A DNA stretch of 64,000 nt from Bacteroidia bacterium (GTDB lineage Bacteria; Bacteroidota; Bacteroidia; J057; JADKCL01). A program made the translations under genes and the position numbers. Numbering within the stretch: the stretch's first letter is position 1; the number at the start of each line of letters is the position of its first letter. Positions 28,348-36,984 of this stretch are shown one piece after another. Below the pieces are notes generated by a model. It saw nothing but the letters and a program-made list of their open reading frames with translations. It made no database searches and was not told the origin of the DNA. The stretch is taken from contig JACJYV010000009.1 of NCBI GenBank assembly GCA_020635905.1, positions 1 to 64,000 of the forward strand. The letters are read 5' to 3'.

Positions 28348-28941
28348 ATGACTTCTGTGCAGGAAAATCATCTACGCGACGGCCTCAATGCCATTTCGCC
28401 GGTCTCTGAGGAGGAATTTGCTATGGCAAATGGCCTTTTTCACCTGCGCAAGGTCGCCAAAGGGGATTTCTTCAATCAAAAAAGTAACATTTGCCGGAAC
28501 CTGGCCTTCGTCTGCAAGGGTATGTTTCGCATTTATTTCACCGAAAAAAAGAAGGACGAGGAGGTGAATCTCTTTTTCTTCCGCGAAGGTCAGTTCATGG
28601 TTTCCTTCAAAAGTTTCATCACCCAAACCCCCTGCTACTACACCATCCAGGCCCTGGAAGATGCGGAAATTTTGCAGATTTGCCACGAGGATTTGTTGAA
28701 ATTATTTGAGCAATCCCATGCCTGGGATACCTTTGGGCGGGTGTTGGCCGAACAGTATTTTTACTTTAGCCAGGCCCGCACCGAGAGCTTTCTTTTCAGG
28801 TCAGCGGAGGAGCGTTACCTGGAAATGCTGCAATATTATCCCGACATTTTCCAGCGGGTTCCCTTGTACCAGATTGCCTCTTACCTGGGAGTCAAAAGCC
28901 CGTCTCTGAGCCGAATTCGAAAGAGAATTTCGAATTTATAG
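28348..28941 (+). CDS. Crp/Fnr-family transcriptional regulator
   Basis: Encodes 197 aa, the typical length. A cNMP-type beta-roll occupies ~25-115 (VAKGDFFNQKSNICRNLAFVCKGMFRIYF, then FFREGQFMVSFKSF), with a dimer helix and a short C-terminal HTH region (RVPLYQIASYLGVKSPSLSRIRKRI). The canonical cAMP-contacting arginine/serine motif is not evident, so the ligand, if any, is probably different; this is common for Bacteroidota members. It precedes the alpha/beta hydrolase gene by 67 bp on the same strand and may control it, a frequent arrangement for this family. Confidence 0.9.
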   Translation: MTSVQENHLRDGLNAISPVSEEEFAMANGLFHLRKVAKGDFFNQKSNICRNLAFVCKGMFRIYFTEKKKDEEVNLFFFREGQFMVSFKSFITQTPCYYTIQALEDAEILQICHEDLLKLFEQSHAWDTFGRVLAEQYFYFSQARTESFLFRSAEERYLEMLQYYPDIFQRVPLYQIASYLGVKSPSLSRIRKRISNL

Positions 28942-29008
28942 CAGATATTAACCCAGGTTAATTTTTTGCTCACCCTCAATCCACAACTTTACCCTGTGAT
29001 TCAATACA

Positions 29009-29857
29009 ATGAAAAAAATACTTCTGATTATTCCGTTAATTTCATTCCTTATGGCAAATTCACCTGTAATCGCCCAATCCGAGGCAAAATCAATGTCTGA
29101 AACCAAAACCATCGTTTTCATCCACGGCCTGTTTCAAAACCCCAAAAGCTGGGAAAAATGGATGGCCCATTTTGAAGGTCTGGGCTATACCTGCTATGCC
29201 CCCGCCTATCCTTTTCACAGTGGCGAACCTGCAGATCTGCGCAAAAACATTGATCCTGGCCTCGGCAAGCTCACTTTCACCCAGGTGCTCGACACCCTGA
29301 TCAAATTTATTGATGGACTGCCCGAAAAACCCATTGTGATCGGCCATTCCATGGGTGGATTATTCGTGCAAAAACTGCTCAATATGGACAAGGTTGCTGC
29401 GGCAGTTGCCATTGATGCAGCCCCGCCCAAAGGCATATTCACCGCCAAATGGAGTTTCCTTAAACCCAACCTGGCCACTGTCAATCCATTCAAGGGCGAT
29501 TCTCCCTTCATGCCCAGCCTCAAATGGTTCAAATTTGCCTTTCTCAACGATCTCAACGATGCGGATGCCCGGAAAGTGGTGGATGAATATTGTGTGCCCG
29601 AAAGCCGCAACATTCCCCGTTCCAGCACCACCAAGGCGGGCGCCATTGACTTCAAAAAGCCCCACAATCCCTTGCTCATCATTGCCGGCGGCAATGACAA
29701 TATCATTCCCCACAGCCTCAACGAGAAGAATTTCAAAGCCTACAAAGACCCCAACAGCAAGCGTGAATTCAAGATTTTCCCCGGTCGCACCCACTACATC
29801 TGCGGCCAACCCAACTGGAAAGAAGTCGCGGATTTTATTGCAGAATGGATTCGGTAA
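29009..29857 (+). CDS. secreted alpha/beta hydrolase
   Basis: Encodes 282 aa. A signal peptide is plausible at the start (MKKILLIIPLISFLMANSPVIAQ). Hydrolase motifs: oxyanion HGLFQNPKSW, nucleophile elbow GHSMGG with Ser near 113, candidate acid D near 230 in AGGNDNIIP, and catalytic His near 260 in GRTHYICGQ. Esterase or lipase-like activity on an unknown substrate, in the periplasm or outside, is inferred. The stop is immediately followed by heptanucleotide repeats that fill the convergent gap to the next gene. Confidence 0.9.
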   Translation: MKKILLIIPLISFLMANSPVIAQSEAKSMSETKTIVFIHGLFQNPKSWEKWMAHFEGLGYTCYAPAYPFHSGEPADLRKNIDPGLGKLTFTQVLDTLIKFIDGLPEKPIVIGHSMGGLFVQKLLNMDKVAAAVAIDAAPPKGIFTAKWSFLKPNLATVNPFKGDSPFMPSLKWFKFAFLNDLNDADARKVVDEYCVPESRNIPRSSTTKAGAIDFKKPHNPLLIIAGGNDNIIPHSLNEKNFKAYKDPNSKREFKIFPGRTHYICGQPNWKEVADFIAEWIR

Positions 29858-29861
29858 GTGG

Positions 29862-30019
29862 TTGGTAGTTGTTAGTTCTGAGTTGTGAGTTGTGAGTTTC
29901 GAGTTGTGAGTTGGCAGATGATGCGGCCAATGGCCAAGGCTGTAAGTTGAGTCCTACCTTACGATTGCCGCTATCGTCTAACATCTAAAATCTAACATCT
30001 AACATCTCAAATCTAACGC
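29862..30019. repeat. paired heptanucleotide repeats facing each other
   Basis: Eight 7-mers ending in AG at 29862-29917 (TTGGTAG, TTGTTAG, TTCTGAG, TTGTGAG, TTGTGAG, TTTCGAG, TTGTGAG, TTGGCAG). After a ~60-bp unique centre come six 7-mers in the opposite orientation at 29978-30019 (CTAACAT, CTAAAAT, CTAACAT, CTAACAT, CTCAAAT, CTAACGC). The element fills the whole gap between two convergent genes and can fold into an imperfect stem. Confidence 0.82.
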
Positions 30020-30021
30020 CT

Positions 30022-32118
30022 CTACTGAAGCAACTTCAGCACATTGGTATAATCATCCGTCCAGATGACGGGTTGGTCGGGCATGCCCTCCCAGGGAAAG
30101 GACATATCCTTCACCTGCCAGTTGTTCAGGAACTTCTGATTCTGGGTCATGATGACCCAGGTACTTTGCTTGGCACCTGCCTGAAAATCTTCATTGGTTT
30201 CGATCAGCAGAGTAGGGATACGCAATTCCTGACCCATGGAGTAGAGCAGGGGGCGCAGGTTGAAATAGCGGTTGGAGATGTGAATGGTAAGAATCCCGTC
30301 TGATTTGAGGTGCTGAAAGTACAAATTGAAGGCTTCGCGGGTCAGCAAATGCACGGGAATGGCATCCCCGCTGAAGGCGTCCACGGCCAGAATATCAAAC
30401 TCACGCGAACCCGTCGTTTTCAACTCCTGTTCGAGCACCACCCGGGCATCGCCCAACACCACATCGCAATTGGCGGCAGAAGCGCTCAGGTAGGTAAAAT
30501 ACTTCTCGGCCAGGGTCTGCACCGCGGGGTTGATTTCGTAGAACGTGATTTTATCCCCGGCCAGTCCGTAGGTGGCAATGGTACCCACGCCCAGCCCGAT
30601 CATCCCGACTTTGAGGCCGCGTACCCGTTTACCACTGCGGATTTTGGTAGGCAGGGGATGGTGGTTAAAGGCCAGACCGATCCCGCTGTAGGGCGGATAA
30701 TAAGAGGTGGGGATTTGTTTCAGGCTGTCCACCTGATATTGAAAACCGTGGTTGATGGAACCGTGAAAGAGTTTCAGCCGGTGATTTTCATTGGCGTCGT
30801 CACTTTCGATCACCCGCAAAACGCCGTAAAAGTTGCGTGTGGAAGTGACCACTCCTTCATTGAACCAGGTAAGAAAGATCACAAAATAGGCCGACATGAC
30901 CAGCAACCCGCCCAGCCAGACCAGTCCACCCAGACCGAGGGCCAGTTTATTATAGGGCTTTTTGAGGGTACGGAAAATGGCAATCCCGGCCAGAAAGGTA
31001 ATCAGCATGAAGGCCAGGGGAAATTCCCACCATTCGTTGAAAATGCGGGGCACCAAAAAATTGACCAGCAGACCGCCCAATGCACCTCCTACAGATACCA
31101 GCAGGTAAAAGGCAGTCAGGTGATCGGGCGCGGGTTTGAGGCGCACCATTTCTCCGTGACATACCATCACAGCCACAAACATAGCGCCGCAATATCCTGC
31201 CAGCTGAAACCAGAGATTGGGATGCTCCAGGTCGTAATGTTCACGCATCAGGTAGAAAACAATTCCCAGAAAGACAGCCAGTAAAGGTATCCAGACATAG
31301 CGATTATACCAGCGGGGATTGTCGAAGGCTATGATGAAGGTGATCAGGTAAAGGCTGAGGGGAAGCACCCAGAGGAAGGGGATCACGGCCACATCCTGAC
31401 AGATAAAGTTGGTGGCAGCCAGCAACATGACCGAGCCGCAGGCAGAAAGGGCAATCCAAAGCAGGGGATCGGCCCAGCCCAGCCGGGTTCTGACAAGCGG
31501 GGCGGCTGGTTTCAAATCCACCTGTACCTCGTGAGCCCGCAACCGCTTTTGCAGTACATAGCCAGCCCAGCCGCACAACAACACAAATACCCCATATCCC
31601 ACCGACCAGCCCAGGGTCTGCACCCGCAGGGTAAAGGCAGGTTCAAAGAGAAAGGGATAGGTGAGCAGGCCCAGCAAGGAGCCCAGATTGGAGAGTGAGT
31701 AAAGTCTGTAAGGCGATTTTTCGGGATTTTCCTGCCCAAACCAATGTTGCAGCAATGGACCTGTGGACGAAACCATTACGTAAGGAAATCCAACTGAAAA
31801 AGTGAGCAGTTTGATGATTCCCCACACAGGATTGGACCCAGGTTCGGGCTTCAGCCAGTCGCCGGGGGTGATGGGAAGTGCGATCAGCGAAACTGCCAGC
31901 AATATTATGTGAATCAGAACTTGTTTCCTGAGTTCAAATTTGGTCACCAGCAGGTGCGAATAACTGTAACCCAGCAGCAATCCCACCTGGAAAAAAAGCA
32001 TACTGGTGCTCCAGACCGCAGGACTGCCCCCAAACCAGGGAAGGATGTAGCGGGCGATGAGTGGCTGAACCTGAAATAGGAGAAATGCACTGAAGAAAAT
32101 AGTAACCGCGTATCTCAT
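30022..32118 (-). CDS. membrane protein fused to a spermidine-synthase-like domain
   Basis: Encodes 698 aa. The N-terminal ~440 residues carry twelve or more hydrophobic helices. The C-terminal ~250 residues are a Rossmann methyltransferase fold of the spermidine/spermine synthase type: VGMIGLGVGTIATYG near 506, acidic residue in FYEINPAV, DVVLGDARVVLE and DILAVDAFSGDAIPVHLLT. The aminopropyltransferase catalytic aspartate region is present in altered form (VDAFSGDAIP), so activity on polyamines is uncertain. Fused membrane/spermidine-synthase proteins are widespread with no settled role. It follows the TPR gene after 99 bp on the same strand. Confidence 0.88.
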   Translation of the reverse strand: MRYAVTIFFSAFLLFQVQPLIARYILPWFGGSPAVWSTSMLFFQVGLLLGYSYSHLLVTKFELRKQVLIHIILLAVSLIALPITPGDWLKPEPGSNPVWGIIKLLTFSVGFPYVMVSSTGPLLQHWFGQENPEKSPYRLYSLSNLGSLLGLLTYPFLFEPAFTLRVQTLGWSVGYGVFVLLCGWAGYVLQKRLRAHEVQVDLKPAAPLVRTRLGWADPLLWIALSACGSVMLLAATNFICQDVAVIPFLWVLPLSLYLITFIIAFDNPRWYNRYVWIPLLAVFLGIVFYLMREHYDLEHPNLWFQLAGYCGAMFVAVMVCHGEMVRLKPAPDHLTAFYLLVSVGGALGGLLVNFLVPRIFNEWWEFPLAFMLITFLAGIAIFRTLKKPYNKLALGLGGLVWLGGLLVMSAYFVIFLTWFNEGVVTSTRNFYGVLRVIESDDANENHRLKLFHGSINHGFQYQVDSLKQIPTSYYPPYSGIGLAFNHHPLPTKIRSGKRVRGLKVGMIGLGVGTIATYGLAGDKITFYEINPAVQTLAEKYFTYLSASAANCDVVLGDARVVLEQELKTTGSREFDILAVDAFSGDAIPVHLLTREAFNLYFQHLKSDGILTIHISNRYFNLRPLLYSMGQELRIPTLLIETNEDFQAGAKQSTWVIMTQNQKFLNNWQVKDMSFPWEGMPDQPVIWTDDYTNVLKLLQ

Positions 32119-32217
32119 GCAAATAGATTTCTGCGCTTAAATTATTTCTTTTTTCCCCTTCTTCATAGGAAAAGGCGGGATAAAAGAGGAAAGGCACGAA
32201 AAAATATTATGGATGAC

Positions 32218-33015
32218 TCAGGAAATGATGTTCAGAAACAGAGGATGTTTTTTGAGGCGATTAAAATCGGGATCGCCCAGGACATAGGTTTTGTATGAAG
32301 AATCCAGTTGGATACTCCTTTGCAGGTAATCCAGGGCTTTTTCATCCTGCTCCCGCAGGCAATACACGCAGGCCAGTCCGTAAATCGGGCTGGCATCATT
32401 GGGGTCAAGCGCCAATGCCCGGAGATAAAATTCCTCCGCCTGATCATAACGGCCTGTATCTGAATATAAAACCCCGAGGTTGATAAAGAGATAGGTGTTT
32501 TCAGGTTCTAGCTCCAGGCCATGCAATAAAAGGGCTTCTTCTTCTGCGTGCCGACCCAGTTTTGCCATACAAACGGCCAGATTACACACCGTTCCCCCAT
32601 CTTCAGGATCCAGCTCGAGTACCTTTTCAAAGGCTTCCGCTGCTTTTTCAAAATCCCCATTGCGCAAATGCATTACGCCCATCATGCCCCGGATGGCGGG
32701 TTCCTCCGGGCTGAGGGCCAGACATCTCCCCAGAATGTCCAGGGCATGGTCACGATCTGTAAGCTCATAGCATTTGGCCAGCTCGATCAGCCCGCTCACC
32801 ATTTCAGGCTTCAGGGCCAGACATTGCTGCACCGCGGCCAGCCGGGCCTGAGGTTGGCCGGTCAGATAGTAGCATCTGGAAAGCAGATAAAGTGCCCTCG
32901 CATTCTGGTGGAGGTCAGGGTGGTCAGTGAGCAGGCCGATGGCCAGGTCAGCTTTGCGCAGGTCGAGCAGCAACTCCACCTTTCTGCAAACTTCTTCTAT
33001 TTCAGCCATGCGCAA
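32218..33015 (-). CDS. tetratricopeptide-repeat protein
   Basis: Encodes 265 aa made almost wholly of TPR helices. Clear units include ALYLLSRCYYLTGQPQARLA, GMMGVMHLRNGDFEKAAEAF, LFINLGVLYSDTGRYDQAEE and YGLACVYCLREQDEKALDYL. No signal peptide, so cytoplasmic. It starts 18 bp after the stop of the OmpA/PD40 gene on the same strand and is likely co-transcribed with it. TPR and OmpA/PD40 modules occur together in the T9SS component PorE, but here they are separate genes, so any link with secretion is only suggestive. Confidence 0.92.
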   Translation of the reverse strand: MRMAEIEEVCRKVELLLDLRKADLAIGLLTDHPDLHQNARALYLLSRCYYLTGQPQARLAAVQQCLALKPEMVSGLIELAKCYELTDRDHALDILGRCLALSPEEPAIRGMMGVMHLRNGDFEKAAEAFEKVLELDPEDGGTVCNLAVCMAKLGRHAEEEALLLHGLELEPENTYLFINLGVLYSDTGRYDQAEEFYLRALALDPNDASPIYGLACVYCLREQDEKALDYLQRSIQLDSSYKTYVLGDPDFNRLKKHPLFLNIIS

Positions 33016-33033
33016 TTGGTGGATGGTTCCCCC

Positions 33034-35091
33034 TTACATACCCAAAATCCTGAATTCCACCCGGCGATTCAACTGTCGCCCTTCGGGCGTGTCGTTGCTG
33101 GTTTCGGGCTGGGTCTCGCCATAGCCTTTGCTGGTCAGGCGGTCCGCACCAATGCCTTTTTCCTTCAGGTAATTGAGTACAGCTCTGGCCCGGTTGTCGC
33201 TGAGATTGAGGTTGTAGCTGTCGCTGCCCACATTATCCGTATGTCCGGCAATTTCCACCTTCATCCCTTGATTCGCTTTCATAATTTCCGCCAGACGATT
33301 CAATTCCAGGTTGGCAGCGCTCCTCAGTTTGTAGCTGTCTGTATCAAAAAACACGTTATTGAGGCGCAGCACCTGACCTGCTTCGAGGGGCACCAGCTTG
33401 AGGTCGATCTTCACGATGGCAAATTCTTTGACCTCCTTCAGGTCCAGATTCTCGTTTTGCGAAGCAAAGCCCCTGGCCTCTGCCAGGAATCCATAAGCAT
33501 CGCCACGTGGCAGAATGAGTGAAAATTCTCCCGTGACCGGGTTGGAGCTGGCCGAGCCCAGTTTGATTCCCTTGGTTTGGGATTCGTAGAACACATCTGC
33601 GCCCAGCGGCTCATTGGTTTTGGCATTCAGTACCTGTCCCTGAATCATCACCACGGGCTCAGGACGGACATTCTCAGGCAGTTTGATCCTGAAAATGTCT
33701 GACTCGCCAATTGCATCCTGGTAAGAGGAGAAATAGACGTAATCCCCGGCGGCCGTAAGGGAATAATAGGCATCAAATAAGGGGGTATTGAGCACAGGGC
33801 CCAGATTCTGAGGTTCAGACCAGTTGGTCCAGGTGTCGTCGAGACGGCGGGTGAGGAACATGTCGGCCGAGCCGTAGCCGGGGCGGCCCGAAGTGGCATA
33901 GTAGAGAGATTTCCCATCCGCGGCCAGGAAAGGTGAAATTTCTGAAACTGCAGTATTGACGCCTTTGCCCAGGTTTTTGGGAGCGGTCCAGGTAGAATCC
34001 TCTTTCAAAAAGGAGACATATACGTCCTTGTTTCCCTCGGAATCGTCGCGTTGCAGGGTCATCAGCAGAGTCCGGCCATCGGCCACCAGGCAATATTCAC
34101 CATAAGAAGAGCGGTTGTAAAATTCATCGATCTTGAGGGCAGTGGGAAAACCAAAGTTCTCCCCTGATTTCTTACTGAAGGATACACCTATCCCCATTTC
34201 TCCATTTGGCAGGTAGGTATTGAGCACCAGGGCCGTATTGCCGTCGGGCAGGATAGAGGCCAGGGAGGAGTTTCCGTTGCCCGTATTGAGAGGTGCGCCC
34301 ATATTTACCGCTTTGGAAAAGCTTCCATCGGGCTGCAGGCTGGCTTTCCAGATCTCCTGGTAGGCCGAATTGCGGTTGTCTGGAGATTCCTGCACTGTAA
34401 AATAAAGGGTTTTGCCATCGGGAGAAATGATGGGCAGCAGTTCTGGTTTGACCGTATTGATGTTGGTGCCGAGCGTTTCCCGTTTGAAGTCGCCGGTCAC
34501 TCCCTGGGCCAGATTGATCTTGTAAAATGCCTCCACCGGGTCGCCAGAAGTAGTCAGGCCCACAGATTCGATCTGGTTGTGGCCGCCTACCGCCGAGGTC
34601 TTGAGGTCAATGCGCACCTTGCTCACCCCAAAGGAGGTAAGCGCAAATTTCGTGTCCATGACCCTGCCTTTGGAGTCAGCCGCGGTGGGATTGGGCTGCT
34701 CATAAGCTACCACAGATTCGCCTCCCTTGCCATACAAGGTGATTTTGCTGACAGATCCGGGGTTGAAACATTCGTGGATGAGGATGCGTGAAGCGGGTTT
34801 GGCCGGGGTAAAGCCCAGTTCGATCCATTCTCCCTCGGGGTTGCCTTCGCTGGAGCCATTCCAGCCACAGGGATTGGCCCCGGTGCCGGGCAGGGCGCTG
34901 GGCTTGCCCAGTGCCTCTTTGGCCTGGTACTGACCCGGATACTTGTCGTATTTGAATTCAGAACTTACCCCAATGACCTCAGAAGCCCAGATGATATCCT
35001 GGGCGGCAGTCCATTGACTGGACATCAGCAGGAGCAGGAGGATGGGAAATAAACGCAGGCAAGCAGAGCCGGGGGAGCAGGTTTTTCTCAT
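33034..35091 (-). CDS. OmpA-family protein with PD40/WD40-like propeller
   Basis: Encodes 685 aa from the ATG at 35091, selected because it opens the signal peptide (CLRLFPILLLLLMSSQWTAAQ). Residues ~30-190 form a discoidin/jelly-roll-like domain. PD40 propeller repeats follow (~220-480: LPIISPDGKTLYF, LASILPDGNTALVL, CLVADGRTLLMTL, PFLAADGKSLYYATSGRPGYGS). A carboxypeptidase-regulatory-like domain comes next (GQVLNAKTNEPLGADV). The C-terminus is an OmpA peptidoglycan-binding domain (IAGHTDNVGSDSYNLNLSDNRA near 617). It resembles periplasmic PorE-type scaffolds but has no lipobox and no TPR; the downstream TPR gene may supply that part. Confidence 0.92.
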   Translation of the reverse strand: MRKTCSPGSACLRLFPILLLLLMSSQWTAAQDIIWASEVIGVSSEFKYDKYPGQYQAKEALGKPSALPGTGANPCGWNGSSEGNPEGEWIELGFTPAKPASRILIHECFNPGSVSKITLYGKGGESVVAYEQPNPTAADSKGRVMDTKFALTSFGVSKVRIDLKTSAVGGHNQIESVGLTTSGDPVEAFYKINLAQGVTGDFKRETLGTNINTVKPELLPIISPDGKTLYFTVQESPDNRNSAYQEIWKASLQPDGSFSKAVNMGAPLNTGNGNSSLASILPDGNTALVLNTYLPNGEMGIGVSFSKKSGENFGFPTALKIDEFYNRSSYGEYCLVADGRTLLMTLQRDDSEGNKDVYVSFLKEDSTWTAPKNLGKGVNTAVSEISPFLAADGKSLYYATSGRPGYGSADMFLTRRLDDTWTNWSEPQNLGPVLNTPLFDAYYSLTAAGDYVYFSSYQDAIGESDIFRIKLPENVRPEPVVMIQGQVLNAKTNEPLGADVFYESQTKGIKLGSASSNPVTGEFSLILPRGDAYGFLAEARGFASQNENLDLKEVKEFAIVKIDLKLVPLEAGQVLRLNNVFFDTDSYKLRSAANLELNRLAEIMKANQGMKVEIAGHTDNVGSDSYNLNLSDNRARAVLNYLKEKGIGADRLTSKGYGETQPETSNDTPEGRQLNRRVEFRILGM

Positions 35092-35147
35092 GGGGTTATC
35101 AATCTCAGACGAATTTAGGCATAAAGGGGTAAATGGCAAAGTTGAAG

Positions 35148-35223
35148 CTTCGAGTTACGAGTTACGAGCTGCGAGCCAGAGGGGGCTTTTCCAGGCTCGC
35201 TACTCGCTTCTCCCGACTCGCTA
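35148..35223. repeat. second facing pair of heptanucleotide repeats
   Basis: Four forward units (CTTCGAG, TTACGAG, TTACGAG, CTGCGAG; 35148-35175), a ~20-bp centre, and four inverted units (CTCGCTA, CTCGCTT, CTCCCGA, CTCGCTA; 35196-35223). Same plan as 29862-30019. It lies between the divergent OmpA/PD40 and lipoprotein genes. Confidence 0.8.
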
Positions 35224-35251
35224 CAAATTATGAAATCCAGATTCGAATAAT

Positions 35252-35259
35252 TAGATTTG
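35252..35259 (+). promoter_or_regulatory. candidate -7 promoter element
   Basis: TAGATTTG matches the Bacteroidota -7 consensus TAnnTTTG, 43 bp before the lipoprotein start at 35302. No good TTTG element is seen at the expected -33 distance, so this is weak. Confidence 0.3.
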
Positions 35260-35301
35260 ATTAACATCAATTTCATTATAAACCTTAAACGACAAATCTT
35301 T

Positions 35302-35757
35302 ATGAAAAGATTCTTTTTGATGCATTGCGCGGTTGGTCTGTTGCTTTTGGCAGGCTGTGCACCCAACTCCAACTGCCTTGAGATTGCCGACCTGGGGGAC
35401 CTCAGCCCTGTAGGGGAGCAACTTTCCATTCATTTTGATCAACTGGATGCCACTCAATCCATTTTTCAAAAGGGGAATTATGCTTTCTGGGAAGATGCTG
35501 ATTCCAAAAGGACTTTTGTACTTGGAGAAGGCGTGCTTGCGGATGGGGCGAAAGTAATTTTTCGTTCAGAGTGCTTTGTGAATGCGGGTGAGGGTGGAAT
35601 TTCATTAATGGAAATGTCTTCTGAAATGGAAAGATGCCTGGGACGGAATTGTGCGGCCTGCACCTTTGCTCCCGAGGGAGGTTGTGCCTGCCAAAAGGTG
35701 GAAGATTCCACCGCTGGCGAAGGAATTTGCGAGCATGGGATCAGTAAAATGAAATGA
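35302..35757 (+). CDS. small cysteine-containing lipoprotein
   Basis: Encodes 151 aa from the ATG at 35302, which gives a lipoprotein signal with lipobox LLLAGC. The mature part has a cysteine cluster near its end (CLGRNCAACTF, GGCACQKVEDS, then EGICEHGI) that could hold disulphides or a metal. An upstream in-frame ATG is less likely because it precedes the signal by 15 residues. I do not recognise the family. It is the first of four consecutive plus-strand genes with gaps of 23-43 bp (GyrB-like, HDTY membrane protein, secreted protein), probably one transcript. Confidence 0.7.
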   Translation: MKRFFLMHCAVGLLLLAGCAPNSNCLEIADLGDLSPVGEQLSIHFDQLDATQSIFQKGNYAFWEDADSKRTFVLGEGVLADGAKVIFRSECFVNAGEGGISLMEMSSEMERCLGRNCAACTFAPEGGCACQKVEDSTAGEGICEHGISKMK

Positions 35758-35796
35758 CTCCCGGTCCGCAAATTCCCCAACTTTATTCCTTGAACC

Positions 35797-36438
35797 ATGG
35801 AAACTAAAAAACCGAAATTTGACGAGTTCAGTATAAAAAATTATGACATTCGAATGGCTACTCGCTTGAGAGCAGGGTTGTTTTTTGAGCAAAACTTTCA
35901 GGTGGGAAATCTGGATTCACTTGCAGTTGAACTGGCATGTCACGCAATTGACGAATACATCGATGGCAATTGTACCCGCTTAGAAATTTTGGTTTCCAAG
36001 GACCATTTCACCCTTTCCTACGATGCAGGCATGAGCCTCAAAGAAGTTAGTGAAGGTAAAACCCAGGCTGAATCCATTTTTCTGGATATGATGGTCTGCA
36101 GCAACCTCAAAAAGCATCTGGAAGTGGGTCAAATGTATTGCAGGATAGGAATGATGAAGATAAATGCAGTATCACTTTGGAGCGAGGTGACCACCGTTTC
36201 AGGTGGCGAAATGGGGGTGTTTTCATTTAAAGAGGGGGCGCTGGTTTCCCGGAAAATATCCCCTTCCCAATCGCCAGATTTTACCCGCATTCGTCTGGCA
36301 CCTGACCCCAGGATTTTTCCCGGTCTGAAATTTACCCTGGAAGGTGTCAGAGCCCTGGCCCTTGAATTGCAAGGTGAATTACCTGGATTAGAAATCGGGG
36401 TTACAGAAGGATCTGACCAGGGTTTTGCAGGTGAATAA
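35797..36438 (+). CDS. degenerate GyrB/ParE-type N-terminal ATPase domain, stand-alone
   Basis: Encodes 213 aa. Its whole length can be laid on the first ~220 residues of GyrB. LAVELACHAIDEYIDGNC matches the GyrB N box (E-V-V-D-N-x-I-D-E...G-x-C), but the Mg-binding Asn is His. LSYDAGMSL sits where DDGRGIP belongs, with the second glycine lost. GMMKINAVSLWSEV aligns with the GLHGVG...VNALS region, where the ATP-lid glycines are also lost. IRLAPDPRIFPGLKF aligns with GTMVRFWPSLETF. ATP binding therefore looks impaired. No transducer, TOPRIM or C-terminal regions follow. The alignment is by eye; a decoy or regulator of gyrase is one possibility, divergent GHKL function another. Confidence 0.6.
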   Translation: METKKPKFDEFSIKNYDIRMATRLRAGLFFEQNFQVGNLDSLAVELACHAIDEYIDGNCTRLEILVSKDHFTLSYDAGMSLKEVSEGKTQAESIFLDMMVCSNLKKHLEVGQMYCRIGMMKINAVSLWSEVTTVSGGEMGVFSFKEGALVSRKISPSQSPDFTRIRLAPDPRIFPGLKFTLEGVRALALELQGELPGLEIGVTEGSDQGFAGE

Positions 36439-36461
36439 ATCAGAAAGTGAATCCTCTTACT

Positions 36462-36941
36462 ATGGTCAATCAATCCCCATCTCCCGGCTTTTTCTTCCAA
36501 CCCCGCAACTTGTTTTTACCAGGAGCCATCCTGTTTCCCGTCTGGGGCATGGTGGCCGGAAAAGGATCCGGGCCCCTCGATATCCTTTTGCATGACACAT
36601 ACATTGTACTTGAAATGCCTGCTTTGGGATTCATTTTTGGGGTTATTTGCCTTTTGCTCTTTGGCCTTTACTTGTTTCTGGGTAAAAAAGGATGGATAGG
36701 CAAACCAGCGCTGGTCTGGATTCATGTGGCGACCACCCTGGCCTCCATGGCTATGATGCTTCGCTGGTTCAGTCAGGTTGGCGGAGCGCCAGGAAGTGAT
36801 TACCAAAACGATCCCTGGAAAGAGATAGACGCCATCATCACCTATTGGGTAATTCTCGTGGGGCTGATTCTGATTGGGCTTGGGTTGATGCTTCCTCTGA
36901 TTAATGCCTGGCTGGCCAGGAAAAAAGAGAAAGTTGTGTGA
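36462..36941 (+). CDS. small membrane protein with oxidase-like HDTY motif
   Basis: Encodes 159 aa from the ATG at 36462 (a GTG start 15 bp upstream is possible). Four hydrophobic segments are visible (LFLPGAILFPVWGMVA; GFIFGVICLLLFGLYLFL; LVWIHVATTLASMAMML; YWVILVGLILIGLGLML). The motif DILLHDTYIVL matches the DxxxHDTYYVV sequence of heme-copper oxidase subunit I, but the following histidine helix and the haem and copper ligands are absent. Small proteins with this motif occur elsewhere in Bacteroidota, from memory. Role unknown. It is third in a four-gene run. Confidence 0.7.
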   Translation: MVNQSPSPGFFFQPRNLFLPGAILFPVWGMVAGKGSGPLDILLHDTYIVLEMPALGFIFGVICLLLFGLYLFLGKKGWIGKPALVWIHVATTLASMAMMLRWFSQVGGAPGSDYQNDPWKEIDAIITYWVILVGLILIGLGLMLPLINAWLARKKEKVV

Positions 36942-36984
36942 AATTCGACCCCAAATGGCACCTGCTATATAAAATCTTCGGCTT

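Noticed and set aside
29009..29857. T9SS substrate status for the alpha/beta hydrolase
   Set aside because: The protein ends right after the hydrolase fold and has no C-terminal sorting domain.
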